Source: Nymphaea colorata | Lineage: Eukaryota; Streptophyta; Magnoliopsida; Nymphaeales; Nymphaeaceae | Assembly: GCF_008831285.2 (NCBI RefSeq) | Contig: NC_045140.1 | Span: 18,474,370-18,538,369, forward strand | Direction: 5' to 3' | DNA length: 64,000 nt | Part shown: positions 57,101 through 64,000 of the stretch, one piece after another | Position numbering within the stretch: position 1 is the stretch's first letter | How the letters are laid out: each line of letters begins with the position of its first letter | The notes under the pieces: generated by a model | What the model was told of the DNA's origin: nothing | Seen by the model: only the letters and a program-made list of their open reading frames with translations | Database searches by the model: none | Translations under genes and position numbers: made by a program

Positions 57101-58600
57101 TCGAATATTATGATAAATATAATTTATTAAAGCATTTTAATTATTGCCTTTACTAATTAAAAAAAATATTTACCCAGTCCAACGAGAAGTCATATGGTTC
57201 CTTATTTGAATGTAAAAATACGATGTCCCTCTTTGGTACTTGTCAAAATAGTTGAGAATATGAAGCCCTCCATTGAATGAAAGACAAAAAATGTGGTTCT
57301 TAAATAACTATGCATTTCCCTTTATGCATTGTTGGAAAAGATGAAAGAAGGAAATAGCAAAGCCCAACGTTGAAACAAGTGGGCCGTGCTGCTGCTCTTG
57401 GGAATTTACTTCACACATCACAGCACGCAAAAAGCTCAAAATTATCTAAGTGAAAAGGATGCAAAAGGGAAGCAAAAGGGGAAGAAAAAAAAATTCCTCA
57501 TGCACTCTTCTTTTTCTCAGAAAAAGTAGACCTTGGCTTTTGGCACTCATTCATAGGATTCCTCTATCCATCAGTAATGGGGATGGAAATAAAAGTTAGT
57601 CCATTCTCTCTCTCTTTCTTTTTATAAGATTTTAGACTGGATAACCCGGTACATGTCCCCGCAATTTTACATTGATATATATGAGTACTAAAGGGCAGGC
57701 ACTAAAAGCATGGTCTTTAGGTATGATGATCATCAACTACACGTGGTCGGCACTCATTGTCTGGTTTAGTGTTTCACGTGCCCGATGCCTACACTTTATT
57801 ACTATAAGACAACAATCTTTATTGAAGACCCAAGTAGCTTCTCTTGAATCCAACTTTGAATGCTGATCGCGAATCTCGAGATCTACGGACGCAGTGGAGC
57901 CTTTGAATTCGGTGTAGATTAATTTAGCACCTGGATTTACAGTTCATACCTGTGACGATACTTTTGGCTATGCCGAAAGAAGCATGTATTTTGCAGATGC
58001 AGTCTTTGACACCAACTTTGCAGCGTTCTTTTTTTTTTTCCCCTTTTTGATGAATAATCCTGAATGTTTACTGACTATAACTGTAGCTTAGCCTTTGAGA
58101 CCAGTTTGGCAGGCCGGTAGCCAAGTGGGTTCTGGTCAACAATCGATGTCATGGACAGAGATGGACCCTCACAGTTGAACTGAGCATACTTAGTGAAGTA
58201 GGCGTGTTCCCTGCTTGAATGAGTGGGCTCCCATATATAGACAGCGAACTTGATTACTCCGGCAACTTGCATGCCCCTCCTGTACTGCTCGTGTGGCTCT
58301 TTTATGCTTGAAATACTCGTGCATGTACATAAAATTTATAAAAGGTGGGTTGTAAACTCTAAGATACTATAAGCTAAGTTGTGCCTCATCTCTTTTTTCT
58401 CTCTCCCTCTCTCTCTTTCTCATGCGTGCACGCACACACCATGTGGTCGAGTGTGAGTGTGGGTGCATGCCTGTGCGGCACACATAAAAAGAGAGACATT
58501 TGGTGCTTTATAAGTGAGTGGAATGAATTATAATTTAAGACAGTGGTGCTTGGTTTAATTATCCTTTTTGTGTAAGTTAGCTCAGCTCAAGTGCCAAGGC
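57101..58600. other. Intergenic, no gene seen
   Basis: CT-rich microsatellites (58390-58425) and (CA)-rich words. The open frames at 57672 (+) and 58075 (-) are unrecognised and unsupported. Confidence 0.5.
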
Positions 58601-58690
58601 ATGTGGCTTAGAAGAGCTGGGCCGGTCTGGCTGCTAAATGGATGGTCATGGTTTGAGCTCCATTAATGTTAGCTCCTTGCACAAGCTGAT
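58601..58690 (+). mobile_element. Possible tRNA-derived SINE fragment
   Basis: TGGCTTAGAAG (58604-58614) with GGTTTGAGCTCC (58650-58661) at pol III promoter spacing. The B box is imperfect. Confidence 0.3.
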
Positions 58691-61573
58691 GCATACAACA
58701 ACCTGGTCTATTCCCATTCTTAACCCAAAAGTGCTAGGAACTAAACAACTAATTGTTTCACCCACCCGCATATAAACCTTCAAAGATTTTAAATGATCTT
58801 TAATATTAGACTAAACTTTCTCATAATGGGTGTTACACTGAAATTACCGCGGCTAAGAATTGATGAATATATTTTGCAGAATACCAGACTAAAGTGCATA
58901 CTTACAGATAGAATAAAGTAAGATTGGTGTCCAAAATTAATACATCGTCTGAAAGTTGTAGGCTGCTGAATTTATTCTCAATTTTTTTTTTTTTTTTGTG
59001 AACAGTTTCAATGGGCATGAAGCTCTCTTTTACTGAGATAGGCAACTAGTAATGATGCAAATGTGTCGAATAAGGGTCGTTTGGTAATAAGAACATTCTA
59101 TACATGAATGATGAATCTGCCTTGAAAGATAAAATGTGACACTAGAACAAGAGTCCCATTAATTTACATTTTACTCCAAAGAAAAAGCAGATTCATGTAA
59201 CACTTACAAGGTGTTCCTCATAAGGTGTTCCTCATGTGAACTGGTGATGACACCAGATCTGAGCCATTTGGGACTCTAGGTACCAATGGTTGGTAGAAGC
59301 ACACATGCTTTGCAGTTAATGTCCAAACTCCAGGTCACTTTGACGCCCAAAGCTGCCTTTGCTAAAGCAAAAAACTTGAAAGCAGAGGAGCTAGAGAGGC
59401 ATCAATGTTCCACAAACACCAACAGACACTCTCAAAAAAGAGAAAAGAAAAAAAAAAAAAAGTGAGCATCCCCATGGAAGTGTAGCAGAAGCGAGTATTC
59501 CCATGTAAGAGTAGCAGGGGCGTGATTATCAGCTGCCTCCTGGTGAAGCTCCCCATGCTAACCTCTTCACCTTGCCACTGTCCTGACAGGGGGAAAGTAA
59601 AAAGAAGCAAAGTGGAAAACTGAGCGATGCATGCACCCTTGGTGGGGCGCGCTGATACGAAACAGCCCATGGATTTTGATTTCTTGCCATCGCTTTCCCG
59701 ATTTCGCGACAGCTTTACTGAAACTGATACAGTGTAACTGGAAACACTTCGTCTATCTGTCCAGCTGAATACATTCAAAGGTTTTTTTATTGTTTAAGGC
59801 TTAACATATGATTATAAATAATATAAAATGGTAGCTATAGTTTGAAAACCCAGCCACTAATAATTCCAACCAGCCTAAGCTATCCAGCTACCCAAACGAA
59901 CTGCTTATAGGAGAGCCGAAATTTCCACCAAACTGTTTGTTTGTTCCTTGTGTCTCAAGGTGCTGTCACCATTAGGCTTTAACTTGCAATGTCAGTGGTC
60001 TTTTCTTCAACACAAAAGAATTGATGTACTAGAGATTCCAAACGAGAACTGATTGCCTATCAGCCTTTGTCTCCACTATTGCACCAACTCCCTCGGTGAC
60101 CCAAATCTGATTCTTTTGAAAATCAGGTGTAGACAGGTAAAGCCTTGAATCATGACCCAACTCGTAGGGGATAAGCGGTGACTCGGGTGATTCCTGAGTT
60201 CGAAAACGGAGCATGCCAGCAAAATATTGCCAATATACATGTTAGTCTCTCTATCCAGCTTTCTGCTGTTTACCGAAAATATTGCGCCATTTTGTGAATA
60301 TCAGTAAGATCTTTCTCTGTCTTCAAAGAAAACGGAGCTTGAATAACTGCAAATTCTCCATTAAGAATACTGAACTCTTTGGGACCTGTTGTACAAAGCG
60401 ATTCCTGTGCTCAAACTAGTTTGAATTACAGTTCCACGAAAATCTGCGTCCTCCTTTTACAGGTAACGAGGGCCGGTTGCATTATTGGAAACGAGTCAAA
60501 AACAGGGAGAAAAATTGACCGAGGTATGACATGAGCACAAACTTCTCTTTCAATCATGATCGAAAAGTATGAACTGTTGAATCTTTTCAAGCATCTAAGA
60601 TTCGGAACGGAGAGAACACAGTCCATTGTCCACACCAACAGCTCACAAATCCATGTGTCGATATACGAGGCAGCCAACACTGAAGCAGCTCATTTCCCAA
60701 ATGTTGCAAAGCCAATAATTTTCAACTACTCTCTAGCATTTGCAAGAAAATGACACAGAGTTGTCATGTTTCTTTTAACATGTGCTGTCCAAGTGTTGCC
60801 TACTTAGCAAATTATATGGAAAGCAATGATGGCAGGCACTGAACTGCCGGTCCCATTCAAAAGGAAAAAGAAGAAGAAGAAGAAAGATTAATGGTTTAAC
60901 AAGGTGCTCATGAAACTGTAAGTTGTTGGGTTATTGACAATATGGCTTCTCCCTTTTCTTTCCTGGGTCAGATGTTTTCAGCTTGCTTTTTGACACGCTT
61001 TGTTAGAAAGCTTCTGTATGGTTAACAGCATCTTTATCTTGAAATTTCAGCTGTAAAATCCTAATTTACAAAAGCTGTTCCGTCAGTGCATAGCACAAGA
61101 ATTTCTCCACTTAAAAGATCTATTTATTTATAAACAGAAAACACTTGTAACCAAGGATTTCTGCTGTTTACAGGTACAATGTAGAGTTGTCTCTCCAAAG
61201 ATATTACTTTTTTGATAGATGGCTTTAATCCCTCTAGTGCCAGCCCACAGAGATGGGAACTCGAGATCAACATGAAGAGGAAAGGAGAAACATAACGAGA
61301 TCGAATAAGAGACTTGCTACAGGGTCTTAGACATATCTCACTTTTTCTGTTTAAGCAAATAAAAAATGAAGATTGCATAGCATTATAGGACTCGGAACAA
61401 TAGTGCTGGCTAACACAAAGCCTGGTCTCCTACCCTTTTAGGAAGGGGTATCTTTGTCTTTTTCGGAAAAAAAAATATTTTTTTGGTTTCCACTTTTGTC
61501 CTTCATATAGGAGGGAGACCCTTTTTGCCCATTAAGGGTATTTTGGTCATTTGGCTCTTAAAACACAGTCCCA
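58691..61573. other. Intergenic, no gene seen
   Basis: Two minus-strand frames, 59362-59778 and 60029-60214, are the longest. Their composition is not clearly protein-like and no domain is recognised. Confidence 0.45.
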
Positions 61574-61921
61574 TTCCCATATTAAGGGCCTAAAATATAT
61601 CCTTCTCCACCAGTAAATGTCAAATGCGAAGAGCTTTGCAATTTGTGACTCAGAAACAGAGACAATATTAACTTCTGCTTTTTTCTTGTAATCAGGTTAA
61701 GCAAAATCTGCCAGGAGGGTTATTAGATGGCTCATTCTTTTGCCTTATTCCCATATTAAGGGCCTAAAATATATCCTTCTCCGCCAGTAAATGTCAAATG
61801 CGAAGAGCTTTGCAATTTGTGATTCAGAAACAGAGACAATAATAACTTCTGCTTTTTTCTTGTAATCAGGTTAAGCAAAATCTGCCAGGAGGGTTATTAG
61901 ATGGCTCACTCTTTTGCCTTC
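61574..61921. repeat. 174-bp tandem duplication
   Basis: Units start at 61574 and 61748 (TTCCCATATTAAGGGCC) and differ at only a handful of positions (CCACC against CCGCC, GACTC against GATTC). It is non-coding and recent. Confidence 0.95.
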
Positions 61922-64000
61922 TTCCTTTTAATAAATATAGAGTGAGATGAAAGATTTGGTCGGGAGCTTCACCCTGTCGTAAAAATCTGAAACTTTGACC
62001 GGCCATCAATTACAATCACCTCCAAACCAAATCTGTTGTTGGGGCCCGCATGCTGAGCACTTTCATGTCTACATTTTAGGGCAATAATATCCTAACTTTA
62101 GGAACATAATATACCAATTCAAGCTTGATCAAACTGTAAGATAAGGTACATGGAACAAGGCCCAAAAAGTTTAAAGGATGAGTTCAGCTTTTACGCTTTC
62201 TGTCATGTGCTAAACTGGAACTTGGCAGGCCCTTGACTCCTCAGGATCACTGGTTTAATCAGCGCCTTAAGTCAGTTTCATCAAGATAAAAGTTAGGGAA
62301 ACCGAGTACTGTACTGCCTGCCAATCATGATATGGGCCTTGACCTTTTCAATGAACTCATGAACCAGTGAGGCTTATCATCACTGTAAGTAGTTACAGAA
62401 GCCTGCACAAGTAGAACCATGAAGAGTTCATTTGTGTCAATCTCTTGAAGTGAGATGCCCAAAGCTCCGCACAAACAGTGACATGCTTCAGCTGGGAAAG
62501 TTGAATTAAGTTTTAAATGGCAATTAATCGACAGTGGTGTAGCAGTTCAAAGGTGATTTCGAATGCCCAAATGTTATTTGTTTGCCAATCAAATTGGAAT
62601 ATCCGTCATGCTGAAAATTTTGGTGGCAAAAAGTCCCCACTTTAACGAAGAAAACAAGAACAAGGGGAACTGGGAGGAAGGAGCTAGTCAGCCATGGAGC
62701 AAAGCTTATAACCAACACGAAAGTTAAGGTGGCATGGCTCTTGTGGATTCCATCTGGGCAGCAGTGTATAAAAGAATAGTATTTGCCATCTGGGCAGTAG
62801 TGTATCTCAATGTCTAGTTGGGTGATCAGGAAGAGCATATGATCCTACCACTTCATCCTACGAGAGGGCCAAAACACTTACCTTTTCTCTCATCCCCTTG
62901 AGGAACAGTCGTGCTATAAGTGATTCGGGATAGGCGCCCGCACTATACTTTAACTTGCATATTAGTGCTTTTTTTTGCAGCAAAGAGAGTTAACATCCCG
63001 AGAATTCAAAATGGATACTAGAGAGTTAACATCTCGAGAATTCAAAACGGATACTAGCTGCCCACCTGCTCCATCTCATCCATTGCGTAAGCCCCTCAAA
63101 GGTATATCTGAACACCCAGTTGTTGCACTCTTTCCAAATCCACTGACAACAGCTAAAGAGCAGGGGCATTTTAACCATTAATTAGGAACCTAATATCCTA
63201 ACCTATATCGTTCCATATTGACTTTGCATGTGCAACTCATGTCTAGATCAACCAAGATCAACCTGACAATGAAAAACATGGATTTCTTCTCCTTTTTCTT
63301 CACTTTTTTTTTTCTCTTTTAAATTTTCCCCGTGTTATTCATTCCTCTGTCTGCCAAACCATCTCAATCATCCATTTAAGGCATAGATGGTGTAGATCTG
63401 TAGGTCCCCAAAGGATAATTTTACGGATTGAGAAGATTGGGTGGGTCAGAAATTTTTTGGACCCTAATTCATAAAGAAAATTATGTTATAAGCAAAAAAA
63501 AAAAGAAGGTACCCAAGTTGAAGTATTAATTTCCAGCAGCTACCCACATGTCTCCTTATAATGAGGTGGCCAGCAGTAGAGAGACAAGGTGGCAGTGGTT
63601 CTTTTTTTTTTCTCCTCCTTTCTTTTTTTGAAATTTAAGGCGAATTGATATTTGAACAATAGGAGGTGAGAAAGTATCAAGTCTGTCTTCACATGATTAA
63701 AGAAATTAAATAGGTACGCACTTCCCCATAGTATATTATTTTGCGTTCGGGGAATGAAAGGAAGAGTATTAATTAAAAAATCTGAAGCCAAAACTTTTCC
63801 TTTCATAGAAGATTCCATGGACACCTCAAGACTCGTTTGTGGAATAGAATGCTAAAGAGAAGAGAGGGTTTTCGGTTTTTTTTCCTTCTGCAGATGAAGT
63901 AATCAATTGCTCGTTATGAAACTGATGTTGGACCCGATCGCTCGCACATACAAAGTTATGATTGATTGTATCTGGTGTTCGGGTCCTCGGAACTTCAGAT
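61922..64000. other. Intergenic, no gene seen
   Basis: It contains a 36-bp tandem pair at 62984-63055 (AGAGAGTTAACATC...GGATACT) inside a short open frame, and a small repeat of GCCATCTGGGCAG words near 62750-62800. Confidence 0.5.

Noticed and set aside
58075..58272. Minus-strand 65-residue frame with fairly protein-like composition
   Set aside because: It could be a terminal exon, but no splice partner or family match is evident. Left unannotated.
59362..59778. 138-residue minus-strand frame
   Set aside because: Phe/Leu/Ser-rich with a poly-T-derived stretch, no domain recognised and no neighbouring exons.
60029..60214. Minus-strand 61-residue frame
   Set aside because: Reads like real protein in places (GHDSRLYLSTPDFQ), but there is no recognised family and no adjoining exons.

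Overview
This is a nuclear segment of a flowering-plant genome. It is AT-rich, gene-poor and intron-rich, with many (TA)n tracts. Every gene recognised belongs to a plant or general eukaryotic family: SAR1, DCC/DUF393, CYSTM, HMA, UPF0496 and a plant 2OG-Fe(II) oxygenase-like family. The species cannot be named from the sequence. Exon models are mine, from splice sites and remembered family patterns; no database search was run.

Layout. (1) 1-5.8 kb: a UPF0496 gene (+) with a late frameshift, behind a cluster of degenerate local repeats. (2) 5.8-10 kb: a two-exon CYSTM gene (-) in duplicated block A1, then block B1, a decayed Copia-like retrotransposon piece. (3) 10.3-15.5 kb: a complete three-exon DCC-family gene (-) whose 4.2-kb intron holds three near-identical 284-bp tandem units. 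(4) 15.5-26 kb: repeats only, namely block B2 with a gag fragment, a dead hAT transposase and an intact-looking TRIM-type miniature LTR element with a 5-bp target duplication. (5) 26.6-39 kb: the strangest part. One 2OG-Fe(II) oxygenase-like gene is scattered as partly duplicated exons on both strands, mixed with a heavy-metal-associated (HMA) gene and a truncated copy of it. (6) 40-44.3 kb: a second CYSTM gene (-) in block A2, then B3 and C2. (7) 44.3-48.5 kb: an orphan leader-like region and an element with a 9-bp target duplication. (8) 48.9-52 kb: a complete, apparently functional SAR1 GTPase gene (+). (9) 52-64 kb: no gene I can support, three tRNA-derived SINE-like pieces and small tandem repeats.

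The main discovery is a mosaic at about 26.64-27.80 kb. Read on the minus strand it joins, in order: an inverted 430-bp arm matching sequence beside the HMA gene, about 110 bp of CYSTM 3' flank, about 310 bp matching the promoter and 5' leader of the SAR1 gene 22 kb away, and exons 1-2 of the oxygenase-like gene. All donors lie in this window, so this looks like repeated local, microhomology-style rearrangement that swapped a promoter and left a 430-bp inverted repeat around oxygenase exons.

The intact genes have unrelated jobs (ER export, thiol-redox, membrane stress protein, metal binding) and do not form a pathway. What ties the window together is its duplication history.
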